NCBI RefSeq assembly: GCF_035575815.1
Contig: NZ_DATLXO010000120.1
Coordinates: 1 to 64,000 of the forward strand
Length of the DNA stretch: 64,000 bases
DNA from: Iamia sp035575815
GTDB lineage: Bacteria; Actinomycetota; Acidimicrobiia; Acidimicrobiales; Iamiaceae
Reading direction: 5' to 3'
The notes beneath the pieces are model-generated. The model worked only from the letters and a program-made list of their open reading frames with translations, was not told the origin of the DNA and did no database searches. The first letter of the stretch is position 1. Each line of letters opens with the position of its first letter. Below are positions 34,086 through 42,727 of the stretch, in pieces. The translations under genes and the position numbers were made by a program.

Positions 34086-35054
34086 TCAGAAACGGGCTTG
34101 GTACCGCTTGGCGGCGTTGGGGAAGTCCGACAGCACCCCTCCGCCCCAGTCCCAGTTGAAGTAGGCCTGGTAGACGACATCGTTGGCGGCCATCCAATCG
34201 GCCATGCGGTCGACGAAGTAGGGGTTGTCTCCCCCGCCGGCGTACTGGTCACCCGGGGCGTAGAGGCCCCACTCGGGGAAGCTGATGGGCTTGCGATGCG
34301 CCCGGGCGAAGTCCCGATGCGCCTTCAGACCGAGCGGCCGGTTCACGATGTGGGACCACCGCTCTGCGGGCGTGACGCCGGGATCTCTCCACTTCACGTC
34401 GTAGACGTTCTGTCCGATGATGTCGACGACATCGTTGCCGGGGTAGAAGGACTCGTACGACGTGAGGGCCCGGCCCCCGGTGAGACCGGTGCAGGGGTTC
34501 CAGTCGAAGGTGAACCGGGCTCCGGGGATCGCTCGCAGGACCGACACAACGTGGCGGTACATCCGGACGTAGCCAGCGGGGTCGTCGGTTGCCTGCCACG
34601 GTCCGATGTTGGGGTTGTTGGCCTCGTAGCCCAAGCGGATGACCGAGTGGCCGAGACCCTTCGCCACCAGGGTGCGACCGAGGCCCACGAAGTGCTGGTC
34701 GAAGGCCCCCGCCGCACCGAGTGCGAACTGGCCCCGGTGGCTCTCCTGCAGCAGTGGAAGGCCGAGGACGAGGCGTCGCCCGGGTTCCTCTGCCACCCAC
34801 CGGGACCACGGGTCGACCAGCCAGGTCGGGTTGAAGTCCGTGGCCCACCCGTTGCTGTATGGGACGTAGTCGGTCGCGTAGGTCTGGGCGCGGCCGGAGA
34901 AGGAGCCGAACCTCTCGAGCTGTTCGACCGCTCCCGGACCGTTGTAGACCCCAGACTCCACGTCATCAATCTGGCACCCGGCCAGCGCGATCAACGCGAC
35001 GGCCAGCAGCGCGACGCCGAGGCGCCGAGGGCGGACGGAGATCTTGGCGCCCAC
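34086..35054 (-). CDS. Secreted GH26-like glycoside hydrolase lipoprotein
   Basis: 322 residues from GTG 35054, with signal peptide RPRRLGVALLAVALIALAGC (lipobox LAGC). The mature part resembles GH26 beta-mannanase/glucanase barrels: RLGYEANNP (candidate acid/base Glu), FTFDWNPC, FYPGNDVVDIIGQNVYD and PISFPEWGLY (candidate nucleophile Glu). It is convergent with the glycosyltransferase; trimming of the polymer made next door is inferred. Confidence 0.8.
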   Translation of the reverse strand: MGAKISVRPRRLGVALLAVALIALAGCQIDDVESGVYNGPGAVEQLERFGSFSGRAQTYATDYVPYSNGWATDFNPTWLVDPWSRWVAEEPGRRLVLGLPLLQESHRGQFALGAAGAFDQHFVGLGRTLVAKGLGHSVIRLGYEANNPNIGPWQATDDPAGYVRMYRHVVSVLRAIPGARFTFDWNPCTGLTGGRALTSYESFYPGNDVVDIIGQNVYDVKWRDPGVTPAERWSHIVNRPLGLKAHRDFARAHRKPISFPEWGLYAPGDQYAGGGDNPYFVDRMADWMAANDVVYQAYFNWDWGGGVLSDFPNAAKRYQARF

Positions 35055-35206
35055 GGTTCGATGCCGCCGACACCCGGTCTCTATGGGGGGGTTCTGTTCC
35101 ACCCCGCTCCATCGGTCGCAGGTGCGGTCATCGTGAGGGAAATCGGTCGAGTCCTCGACCAGGGTGCGCAGTCCGGCCGCCGAGATGCCGGCCGCGCCGC
35201 CGGTTC

Positions 35207-35863
35207 TCAGGTGAGCTGACCAGCCGACGGGCAGACGTCGGCCAGCGCGCACGCCGCGCACTGCGGGACCCGGGACCGGCAGATCGCCCGGCCGTGGAGG
35301 ATCAACCGGAGGCTGAACACACCTCTCTCGGGTGCGGGCACCATGGGGTTGAGGGCGACCTCGGCCCGCACCGGATCGGTCTCGGTGGTGAGCCCGAGGC
35401 GGCGCGACACCCGCCCGACGTGGGTGTCGACCGGCAGGCCGGGTTGGCCCAGCGCCACGCTCCGCACCACGTTGGCCGTCTTGCGCCCCACGCCGGGGAT
35501 GGTGACGAGGTCGGCCATGGCGCTCGGCACCTCGCCACCGAAGGTGGTGTCGAGGGCGTGGGCCATGCCCAGCAGGCTCCGGGCCTTGTTGCGGAAGAAG
35601 CCCGTGGGCCGGATGAGCTCCTCGACCTCCGACGGGTCGGCGCCGGCCAGCTCACCGGGGGTGGGGTACCGTGCGAAGAGGGCCGGGGTCACGAGGTTGA
35701 CCCGCTCGTCAGTGCACTGGGCCGACAAGATCGTCGCCACCAGCAGCTCGAAGGGGTTGCGGTGATCCAGTGCGCAGAGCTCGACCGCCGTACCCGGGTA
35801 GGTGTCGGCCAGGCGCTCGTGGACCACCCGGGCGCGTCCCTTGGGCGAACGAGGGCGGGCCAT
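35207..35863 (-). CDS. nth: Endonuclease III
   Basis: A 218-residue HhH-GPD DNA glycosylase/AP lyase. The helix-hairpin-helix IPGVGRKTANVV holds catalytic Lys128 and VDTHVGRV holds Asp146. Four Cys spaced C-x6-C-x2-C-x5-C (from CRSRVPQCAAC) bind the [4Fe-4S] cluster. It removes oxidised pyrimidines. ATG 35863 gives a standard length; the frame continues upstream only as antisense to mshD. Confidence 0.96.
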   Translation of the reverse strand: MARPRSPKGRARVVHERLADTYPGTAVELCALDHRNPFELLVATILSAQCTDERVNLVTPALFARYPTPGELAGADPSEVEELIRPTGFFRNKARSLLGMAHALDTTFGGEVPSAMADLVTIPGVGRKTANVVRSVALGQPGLPVDTHVGRVSRRLGLTTETDPVRAEVALNPMVPAPERGVFSLRLILHGRAICRSRVPQCAACALADVCPSAGQLT

Positions 35864-35956
35864 CCCCGGAGGGTAGGTGGACCCACCGCTCCCCGCGCCG
35901 GCGGACCCATCCCCCGCACCGCCCGGCATCCGGGGTGCCGCCGGTAGGGTCCGGCC

Positions 35957-36805
35957 GTGGCCGCCGTCCGACTGAACGCCCACGGCGGCGAGGTGGCGTC
36001 GGGCCCCGCAGCCGGGCTCCGGGCCCGGGCCCGCCGGCGTCACGGCGAGGCCTGGTTGACCACCACCCCCCTTCCCGCCGACGCCGAGCCGGCGGGTCCC
36101 CAAGCCCGCGCCCTCGCCGACCTGCTCCTCGCCGTCGGTGAGGCGGCGCTCGCCGACGGCGCCGTCGCCGTGCACTGGGAGACCGACGAGCCCGAGGCCC
36201 TGGTCGACCCCGTGGCCACCGCCTCGGGGTTGGACGAGCGGCGCGACGTCCTGCTGCTGCGCCGGTCGCTGCCGCTCGCGACCGGTGACCTCGACGCGAC
36301 CCGTCCGGTGCCGGTGCGTCCCCTGCGCCCCGGCAGCCTCGACGAGGAGGCGTGGGTCCGGTGCAACAACCGGGCCTTCGCGGGCCACCCGGACCAGGGC
36401 CGCGAGACGGTGGCCAGCCTGCGCTCGGCCATGGTCGAGCCGTGGTTCGACCCCGCCGGGTTCCTGCTCGTCGACGGCACCCCCGGCGTCGATGCCGGAG
36501 GCCACCTCGACGGCTACTGCTGGACCAAGGTGCACCCGGCGACGGCCACGGAACCCGAGACCGGCGAGATCTACGTCATCGGCGTCGACCCCTCGGCCGG
36601 GGGCCGAGGGCTGGGCCGCTCGCTCGTCGTCGCCGGCCTCACCCACCTCGCCGACCGGGGCACCACCCAGGGCCTGCTCTACGTCGACGCCGACAACGTC
36701 GCCGCCCGCCGGCTCTACGAGCGGCTCGGCTTCACCCCGGCGCACACCCGTCGGGTGCGCTCGCACCGACCCGGCGCGCCCTCTCGGTCTCAGGCGACCG
36801 AGTAG
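35957..36805 (+). CDS. mshD: Mycothiol synthase
   Basis: A 282-residue protein with two GNAT domains. The C-terminal one has NNRAFAGHPDQG, which is typical of MshD, and the acetyl-CoA loop VIGVDPSAGGRGLGRSL. It acetylates Cys-GlcN-Ins, the last step of mycothiol synthesis, which ties the organism to Actinobacteria. The start is GTG 35957. Its 3' end overlaps the convergent next gene by 16 bp. Confidence 0.93.
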   Translation: MAAVRLNAHGGEVASGPAAGLRARARRRHGEAWLTTTPLPADAEPAGPQARALADLLLAVGEAALADGAVAVHWETDEPEALVDPVATASGLDERRDVLLLRRSLPLATGDLDATRPVPVRPLRPGSLDEEAWVRCNNRAFAGHPDQGRETVASLRSAMVEPWFDPAGFLLVDGTPGVDAGGHLDGYCWTKVHPATATEPETGEIYVIGVDPSAGGRGLGRSLVVAGLTHLADRGTTQGLLYVDADNVAARRLYERLGFTPAHTRRVRSHRPGAPSRSQATE

Positions 36806-37344
36806 GGCTCCTCGCCCGAACCCACCACGCCCCGCACCGGGTGGAACGGCAGGGGGATCCTCCACCAGCGGCCCCTGCGGGCCCGGATGATCCCGACGAT
36901 GGCCACCGCGTAGGTCACCAGGGTGAGGCTCACGAGCAGCACCAGACCGATCAGGAAGGCGCTCGTCACCGAGGGGACCTCGTCGGTGCTGGTGATGAGG
37001 TCGAGGTAGTACGGCACCAGCAACCCCAGGGCGAGGAGCTGCGGGATAATGGTGGTGAGGGTCAGGTTGAGGGCCTCGGCCGCGTGGTGGCGCACGAAGG
37101 CCTTGTCCTTGGCCACGACGTAGAAGACCAACGCCCCGATCCAGCCGCCGCCGACCAGGAACACGATCCACATCACCATGGCCATCGTGCGCTCCTGGGA
37201 TCGGGCCACGGCCGGGTCGACGCCGGTCCTCGGGTCCGGGGCGGCGGCCGCCGCCGAGGTCCAGGCGCGCCCGTCCCACCACCACCAGGCCCCTGCGGCA
37301 TCGGCGTACCAGCCGGGCTGCTCGGGAGGGGCCACGTCCGTCAT
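36790..37344 (-). CDS. DUF2510-DUF4870 membrane protein
   Basis: A 184-residue protein: an N-terminal DUF2510-type WYxD...WWDGxxWT module (PGWYADAAGAWWWWDGRAWT), then three to four helices with a DUF4870/Tic20-like core (FVRHHAAEALNLTLT). The function of both modules is unknown; DUF2510 may bind peptides or surface ligands. Its 3' end is convergent with mshD. Confidence 0.85.
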   Translation of the reverse strand: MTDVAPPEQPGWYADAAGAWWWWDGRAWTSAAAAAPDPRTGVDPAVARSQERTMAMVMWIVFLVGGGWIGALVFYVVAKDKAFVRHHAAEALNLTLTTIIPQLLALGLLVPYYLDLITSTDEVPSVTSAFLIGLVLLVSLTLVTYAVAIVGIIRARRGRWWRIPLPFHPVRGVVGSGEEPYSVA

Positions 37345-37439
37345 GGGCCGAGGCTAGGTGAGGTTAGGTGAGAGGATGGCGAACGCTCCCGGGTCGCGGG
37401 GTAGGGGGCCGCGCCCACTGCGCGCCGTAGCCTCGCAGG

Positions 37440-38510
37440 GTGCCGCCCGTGACCCGCTACGACGTCGATCGCACCGCCCTGGGGGCCTTGCTCGACGACG
37501 AGCCCCGCTACCGGGTCGACCAGGTGTGGGCCGGGCTCCACGACCAGCTCGCCACCCCTGAGGAGATGACCAACGTCCCCCTCGCCCTCCGGGCCCGGCT
37601 GGCCGCGTCGCTCCCCGAGGGCCTGGCCCTCACGACCGAGGCCACCGCGGACGGCGGCGACACCGTGAAGTGGCTCTGGACCCTCGCCGACGGGTCTCGC
37701 GTCGAGACGGTGCTCATGCACTACCCCCAGCGCTCCACGGTCTGCGTGTCGAGCCAGGCCGGGTGCGCCATGGCCTGCAGCTTCTGCGCCACCGGCCAGG
37801 CCGGTTTCACCCGTCAGCTGAGCGCCGGGGAGATCGTCGAGCAGGTGGTGCGGGCCGCCCGTCGGGCCCGCGATGACGGCCGACGCCTCGGCAACGTCGT
37901 GTTCATGGGCATGGGCGAGCCCCTGGCCAACTACGACGCCACCTGGACGGCCATCCGTCGCATCCACGGCGACCTCGGGTTGGGTGCCCGGCACCTGACG
38001 GTGTCGACCGTCGGGGTCGTTCCCGGGATCCGTCGGATGACCCACGAGGAGCTGCCGGTGAACCTGGCGGTATCGCTCCACGCTGCGGATGACGCCCTCC
38101 GCGACGAGCTGGTGCCGCTCAACAAGCGCTTCGGCCTGTCGATGCTGGCCGAAGCATGTTCCGACTACATCGAGGTCACCGGACGCCGGCTCAGCTTCGA
38201 GTGGGCGCTGATCGCCGGGGTCAACGACCGCCCCGGCGACGCGGCGCGCCTGGCGGACTACGCCCGGGCCCTGCGCGCCCACGTCAACCTCATCCCCCTC
38301 AACCCGACGCCGGGCTACCGCACGCGCGGCACCTCGCCCGAAGGGGTCGAGGCGTTCCGGTCCCGACTGGCCGAGCGCGGCGTCAACGTGACGGTGCGCC
38401 ACACCCGGGGCACCTCGATCGACGCCGCCTGCGGCCAGCTGGCGGCCGGGGCCACGGCGCTGGCGTCACCGACCCGCCGCGCCGTGCCGGTCGCCCCGGT
38501 CGCCGAGTAG
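37440..38510 (+). CDS. rlmN: 23S rRNA (adenine-2503-C2)/tRNA methyltransferase RlmN
   Basis: A 356-residue radical SAM enzyme with the cluster motif in CAMACSFCATGQAGF, GNVVFMGMGEPLANYD, STVGVVPGIRRM and NLIPLNPTPGY. The C-terminal methyl-carrier Cys is in ACGQLAAG. It methylates A2503 of 23S rRNA and A37 of some tRNAs. Two in-frame GTG codons (37440 and 37449) are possible starts. Confidence 0.96.
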   Translation: MPPVTRYDVDRTALGALLDDEPRYRVDQVWAGLHDQLATPEEMTNVPLALRARLAASLPEGLALTTEATADGGDTVKWLWTLADGSRVETVLMHYPQRSTVCVSSQAGCAMACSFCATGQAGFTRQLSAGEIVEQVVRAARRARDDGRRLGNVVFMGMGEPLANYDATWTAIRRIHGDLGLGARHLTVSTVGVVPGIRRMTHEELPVNLAVSLHAADDALRDELVPLNKRFGLSMLAEACSDYIEVTGRRLSFEWALIAGVNDRPGDAARLADYARALRAHVNLIPLNPTPGYRTRGTSPEGVEAFRSRLAERGVNVTVRHTRGTSIDAACGQLAAGATALASPTRRAVPVAPVAE

Positions 38511-38541
38511 CCTCCCACCGGCGGAGCGGAGGACCAAGGCG

Positions 38542-40074
38542 ATGGCAGTGACCACGGTGCTCGAGAGCAGAGGCGACCGGTCGGCCGCGTTGCGCCGCGC
38601 CCGCCGCCTCGTCGTGGGGATGCTGACCGTCGGCGCCCTGCTGGCTCCCCTGCCCGCATCGGCGGCCACGCCGTCCTCGCCTCCCGCGGCAGGCGCCACC
38701 GGCGTCGGTGGCGCAGTAGTGGACGGGGCCGATCTCCGCGTCGTGACCCAGACCCCCGGGACCGACCCGGCCTTCGACGACACCCCCCTGGCGACCAACC
38801 CCGTGTCGCCGTCGCTGCTCGCGCTCCGGGTCGAGAGCGCTGAGGTCGCCGCGGCCGACGATACCTTGCTCGCCGCGGAGGTCGATCGCGACGACGCCAT
38901 CGACCTCCGCGACGACCTGCGTCGCCGGATCATCGACCTGCAGGGCGACAGGGAGGCTGCGGTCGCGCTCCTGGCCCAGCGGCGCATCGACGAGCGGGCC
39001 CGGGGCGAGGAGCGGGTGGAGGCCGTTGCGCTCCACCGCCGCCGAGTCCAGGAGGCCGATCGGGCCCTCCGCATCCTCGAGCGGGCCCGCGACGCCCTGC
39101 GGGAGCTGCTGGTCGCCAACTACATGTCGGAGTCCTCGACCGTGTCGGACATCGGCACCGTCCTCAGCGGGCAGGGCGGGGTCAACGACGCCCTCGTGCG
39201 CCTATCACTGGGTGAGTCGTCGGTGGCCGCCCGAGCCGACGACGTCGACGAGGCGCTCGACGACCGTCGGGCCGCCATCGACGCCCGCACCCGGGCCCGC
39301 GACGCCCGCCGCCGGGCCGAGCAGGCCGAGCGCGACGCCGTTGCCGCCCGCCAGGGCACCGAGCAGCAGATCCGCGACATCGAGGCCGATGCGGTCCGCA
39401 CCAGGGTGGAGGAGGCCGACTCGGTCGAGGCGCTCGGCCGCCGCGAGGCCGCCGTGCTGGAGGCACAGGTCGGCCTGACCCCACCCCGCCTGCGCGCCGA
39501 TGTCGTCGGGGCCGGGCTCGACTTCCAGCTCGTGGCCCTCGACGCCTGGGTGAAGGCCGCCGCCAGTGCCCCGTGCCGGGTCGAGTGGTGGATGCTCGCC
39601 GGCATCTCGAAGATCGAGGGCCGCCACGGCACCTTCGGCGGAGGCCGCCTGGGCGCCCGGGGATACCCCACCACCCGCATCATCGGCCCCCAGCTGGACG
39701 GCAGTGGCGACTTCGCCCGCATCGGCGACACCGACGCTGGCCTCTACGACGACGACCCGGTGTTCGACCGCGCCGTCGGCCCCATGCAGTTCATCCCCTC
39801 GACCTGGGCCGGCTGGGGGCGCGACGGCGACGGCGACGGCCAACGCGACCCGCACACCTTCTACGACGCCACCGCCGGTGCCGCCGCCTACCTCTGCGCC
39901 GGGCGCACCGACCTCACCGACGAGGCCCAGCTCCGCGCTGCCTACTTCTCCTACAACCACTCCCTGCCCTACGTCGCAGCCGTCCTGGCCCAGGCTCGGA
40001 GCTACCAGGCGGCGCTCACCGTCGCTCCGCACGTCCCCGCCCCGCCCTCCCGGCCCTTTGCCCCGCCCGCCTGA
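38542..40074 (+). CDS. Secreted lytic transglycosylase with long coiled coil
   Basis: 510 residues. A signal peptide (LVVGMLTVGALLAPLPASA) leads to a coiled coil of about 200 residues (about 95-310). The C-terminal domain is an MltB-type transglycosylase with catalytic Glu in GISKIEGRHGTF, VGPMQFIPSTWAGWG and YFSYNHSLPYV; DGDGDGQRD looks like a Ca-binding loop. The coiled coil resembles partners of FtsEX/NlpC hydrolases. A role in peptidoglycan cleavage at division or growth is inferred. Confidence 0.9.
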   Translation: MAVTTVLESRGDRSAALRRARRLVVGMLTVGALLAPLPASAATPSSPPAAGATGVGGAVVDGADLRVVTQTPGTDPAFDDTPLATNPVSPSLLALRVESAEVAAADDTLLAAEVDRDDAIDLRDDLRRRIIDLQGDREAAVALLAQRRIDERARGEERVEAVALHRRRVQEADRALRILERARDALRELLVANYMSESSTVSDIGTVLSGQGGVNDALVRLSLGESSVAARADDVDEALDDRRAAIDARTRARDARRRAEQAERDAVAARQGTEQQIRDIEADAVRTRVEEADSVEALGRREAAVLEAQVGLTPPRLRADVVGAGLDFQLVALDAWVKAAASAPCRVEWWMLAGISKIEGRHGTFGGGRLGARGYPTTRIIGPQLDGSGDFARIGDTDAGLYDDDPVFDRAVGPMQFIPSTWAGWGRDGDGDGQRDPHTFYDATAGAAAYLCAGRTDLTDEAQLRAAYFSYNHSLPYVAAVLAQARSYQAALTVAPHVPAPPSRPFAPPA

Positions 40075-40082
40075 ACCTGCCC

Positions 40083-40173
40083 GGTCACCGGACTGAGCCC
40101 GGTCGGTGGAGGAGCAGGGCCCGTCGCGCCGCACGGTCACCCGACCGAGCCCGGTCGGTGGAGGAGCAAGACC
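40083..40173. repeat. Two 22-bp direct repeats in a 52-bp period
   Basis: Two identical 22-bp copies, beginning GAGCCCGGTCGGTGG, lie at 40095-40116 and 40147-40168; their flanks (GGTCACC on the left, CCCG on the right) are also similar. They fill the gap between convergent transglycosylase and nucleotidyltransferase genes. Confidence 0.75.
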
Positions 40174-40188
40174 CGCAGAGCACCACGG

Positions 40189-40962
40189 TCAACGGACGAG
40201 CACCGTGAGCGGACCGGCGCGGATGGCGTCGACCAGTCGCTCCCCGGCGCCGACCTCGGCCCCCGGCCACACCACCGAGCGCACCACCTCGGACCCCTCG
40301 GCCACCCGGGCATCGGCCCCGATCACGCTGGGCCCCCCGGACCAGGCCAGGTTGGCGGCGAGGTAGTCCGCCGGGTTCCCGCAGTCGACGAACGGCCCCT
40401 CGTGGACCACCAGGTCGAGCGCGCCGGCGAGGCGAGCGGCCGCCCACGACGCCTCGTAGAGCCCCGCCGGCTCGGGACCGAGGCGGCCCACCTCGCTCCA
40501 GGGCATGAGCGCGACCCCGCAGTAGCGCAGGGGCCCGAAGTCGCCGCGGGCTGCATCGGCCACGCACAGCAGGCGCACCCGTTCGCCGTCCCACCCCTGG
40601 GCGAAGGCCACCAGATCGGTCCGCAGCCAGGCATCGGCGTTGGTGATGAGCGTGGGACGCCCGTCGATCCAGTCGCGCAGCACGCCCAGGGCCCCGGCGG
40701 TGCCGCGCGGCTCCCCCTCCTCCGCCGAGACGTGAGGCGGGTCGCCGGGTGCCGACCCGGTGAGGTGGGCTTCCATCGCCCGCCGGCCGTGGTGCACGTT
40801 CACGGCCCGGTCGGAGGTGACCGGGGCGAGGCGGTCCAGGGCGTGGTCGACGAGGGGCCGGTTGCCGACGGGGCACAGGGCCTTGGGCCGGAGGCGGGTG
40901 AGGGGCCCGAGGCGCGTCCCGGCACCCGCGGCGAGGACCACTCCTGCCACACTGTCAGCCAT
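40189..40962 (-). CDS. Nucleotidyltransferase (sugar-1-phosphate type)
   Basis: About 257 residues. The N-terminal Rossmann domain has GVVLAAGAGTRLGPLT, RPKALCPVGNRPLVDHAL and TLITNADAWL; the C-terminus has left-handed-helix-like strands (VIGADARVAEGSEVVRSVVW). It probably makes a nucleotide-sugar. The ATG at 40962 shares CCATGG with the plus-strand start at 40961; a further upstream start (40983) would overlap that gene more. Confidence 0.87.
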   Translation of the reverse strand: MADSVAGVVLAAGAGTRLGPLTRLRPKALCPVGNRPLVDHALDRLAPVTSDRAVNVHHGRRAMEAHLTGSAPGDPPHVSAEEGEPRGTAGALGVLRDWIDGRPTLITNADAWLRTDLVAFAQGWDGERVRLLCVADAARGDFGPLRYCGVALMPWSEVGRLGPEPAGLYEASWAAARLAGALDLVVHEGPFVDCGNPADYLAANLAWSGGPSVIGADARVAEGSEVVRSVVWPGAEVGAGERLVDAIRAGPLTVLVR

Positions 40963-41308
40963 GGCCCTCACCCGCTGGACCAACCAGTCGCTGCCCCAGA
41001 CGCTGCAGATCGGGATGTTCCTGCTCTACATCGACGCCGTGTTCGGCGTGCTCTACGGCAGGATCTTCTCGTTCCCCATCGGCACCGCCCTGGTGGTCGG
41101 CGCCGCCGCCGCCGGGCTGGGCATCGCCAACGAGCTGCGGTGGGGCTGGCTCCTCGGCGTCGTGGTCTCGGCCATCTCGGTGCTCTTCAGCCTGCTGGTG
41201 CTCAGCTCGAACCTCTTCGCCGCGATCGGGCTGATGTTCGCGGTGGCCCAGCTGGTGCTGCTCGTCCACCCCCAGAGCCGCGCCCACCAGAAGATCTGGT
41301 TCACCTGA
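40961..41308 (+). CDS. Small membrane protein with about four helices
   Basis: The 115-residue product has helices at about 18-36, 40-55, 60-80 and 85-102 (FLLYIDAVFGVLYG, ALVVGAAAAGLGIA, VVSAISVLFSLLVL, GLMFAVAQLVLLV). No family is recognised. Its start codon overlaps that of the divergent nucleotidyltransferase, so its promoter must lie inside that gene or it is leaderless. Confidence 0.75.
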   Translation: MALTRWTNQSLPQTLQIGMFLLYIDAVFGVLYGRIFSFPIGTALVVGAAAAGLGIANELRWGWLLGVVVSAISVLFSLLVLSSNLFAAIGLMFAVAQLVLLVHPQSRAHQKIWFT

Positions 41309-41362
41309 TCCTCCCGGCGGCGAGGGTGGGAGAGCCGGGGTCACGTCGGCCATGATGCTCCA

Positions 41363-41821
41363 ATGACGACGATCATCCAGGGCATCAGCGGCCTCAAGGA
41401 GCTGGTGGGCACCCACCTCGGCTACTCCGACCACCTCGAGATCACCCAGGAGCGGGTGAACACCTTCGCCGAGGCGACCGGCGACCACCAGTGGATCCAC
41501 GTCGACGTGGAGCGGGCCAACGCCGAGTCGCCCTTCGGCGGCCCCATCGCCCACGGCTACCTCACGCTCTCGCTCGGACCGAGCCTGGCCCCGCAGATCA
41601 TGCGCGTCGAGGGCATCAAGATGGGCGTGAACTACGGCTGTGAGAAGGTGCGCTTCCCCTCCCCGGTGCCCGTCGGGGCCATGCTGCGCCTCGGTGCCTC
41701 GCTCGATGCGGTCGACGACATCGCCGGCGGCGCCCAGGTGACCATGACCTTCACCTACGAGGTCGAGGGCGCCCCCAAGCCGTCGTGCGTCGCCGTGGTC
41801 GTCTTCCGCTACTACGAGTAG
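41363..41821 (+). CDS. MaoC-family (R)-specific enoyl-CoA hydratase
   Basis: A 152-residue hot-dog protein with the hydratase motif FAEATGDHQWIHVD (Asp-His pair), FGGPIAHGYLTLSL and YGCEKVRFPSPVPVG. It hydrates 2-enoyl-CoA, probably in fatty-acid oxidation or synthesis. Length is normal for single-domain members. Confidence 0.93.
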   Translation: MTTIIQGISGLKELVGTHLGYSDHLEITQERVNTFAEATGDHQWIHVDVERANAESPFGGPIAHGYLTLSLGPSLAPQIMRVEGIKMGVNYGCEKVRFPSPVPVGAMLRLGASLDAVDDIAGGAQVTMTFTYEVEGAPKPSCVAVVVFRYYE

Positions 41822-41826
41822 GCCCC

Positions 41827-42552
41827 TCAGCTCACAGCGACGTCGAAGAGGCTGCCGATGAGGGCCGTGACGGCCATGGCCGCAGCCCCGCCGGCCACGA
41901 CGCGCAGGGTGGGGCGCAGCGGCGGGGCGCCCCCAAGGCGGGCACCGGTCGCGCCCAGGGTGCCGAGGCCCACGAGGGTGACGGCGACCACTGCGGCGAC
42001 CCGCGCCCCGGAGCCGACGAGGAGGGCCACGAGCAGCGGGACGAGCGCGCCGAGGGAGAAGCTGAACGCCGAGGTGACCGCCGCCTGCCCGGGCCGGGCC
42101 AGGTCGTCGGGGTCGAGGCCGAGCTCGTCACGGGCGTGGGCCTCCAGGGCGTCGTGGGCGGTGAGCTGCTCGGCCACCTGGTCGGCGAGGTGCGGGGTGA
42201 GGCCCCGGCGCTCGTAGATCCCGGCCAGCTCGCGCTGCTCGGCGCGGGGCGTCTCGACCAGCTCCTCGCGCTCGCGCGCCAGGTCCGCCTCCTCCGCGTC
42301 GCGCTGCGAGGCCACCGACGACAGCTCGCCCACGGCCATCGACGCCGCGCCCGCCACCAGCGCCGCCACCCCGCTGGCCGCCACCACCGGTCGCCCCGCC
42401 CCCGATGCGGCGACGCCGACGAGCAGGCCGGCGGTCGACAGCAGGCCGTCGTTGGCCCCCAGCACCGCGGCGCGCAGCCACCCCGCCCGGTGGCTGAGGT
42501 GGCGCTCGATGTGGTGGCGGGGCCGGGTGCGTCGAGCGTGGACCGTGAGCAT
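41827..42552 (-). CDS. VIT1/CCC1-family Fe/Mn transporter
   Basis: A 241-residue membrane protein. RHHIERHLSHRAGWLRAAVLGANDGLLSTAGLL (split across helix 1) is the VIT start, followed by MAVGELSSVASQRDAEEADL and a cytoplasmic Glu-rich metal-binding segment, then three more helices. It exports or stores Fe2+/Mn2+. ATG 42552 is preferred over 42588. A 16-bp inverted repeat lies 14 bp upstream. Confidence 0.92.
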   Translation of the reverse strand: MLTVHARRTRPRHHIERHLSHRAGWLRAAVLGANDGLLSTAGLLVGVAASGAGRPVVAASGVAALVAGAASMAVGELSSVASQRDAEEADLAREREELVETPRAEQRELAGIYERRGLTPHLADQVAEQLTAHDALEAHARDELGLDPDDLARPGQAAVTSAFSFSLGALVPLLVALLVGSGARVAAVVAVTLVGLGTLGATGARLGGAPPLRPTLRVVAGGAAAMAVTALIGSLFDVAVS

Positions 42553-42565
42553 CGGTACCACGGTG

Positions 42566-42628
42566 GACCACGGCCCCCGGGTTCGCAACGCCGCGACGGC
42601 CCGTCAAGGGGCCCCGGGGGCCGTGGTC
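42566..42628. promoter_or_regulatory. 16-bp perfect inverted repeat upstream of the VIT-type gene
   Basis: GACCACGGCCCCCGGG (42566-42581) and CCCGGGGGCCGTGGTC (42613-42628) are exact complements with a 31-base loop. The element lies between divergent VIT-type and acyl-CoA synthetase genes, 14 bp from the VIT start, so it could be an operator or a structured leader. Confidence 0.6.
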
Positions 42629-42727
42629 AGCCCCGGATGGCGCCGGGCGTGAACCGTGCCTCACCCCGCCGGGGACGACCCTCGCGCAGATGCGGTGGCC
42701 GCTCACGGTCGTCGCTACCGTCGGTTG

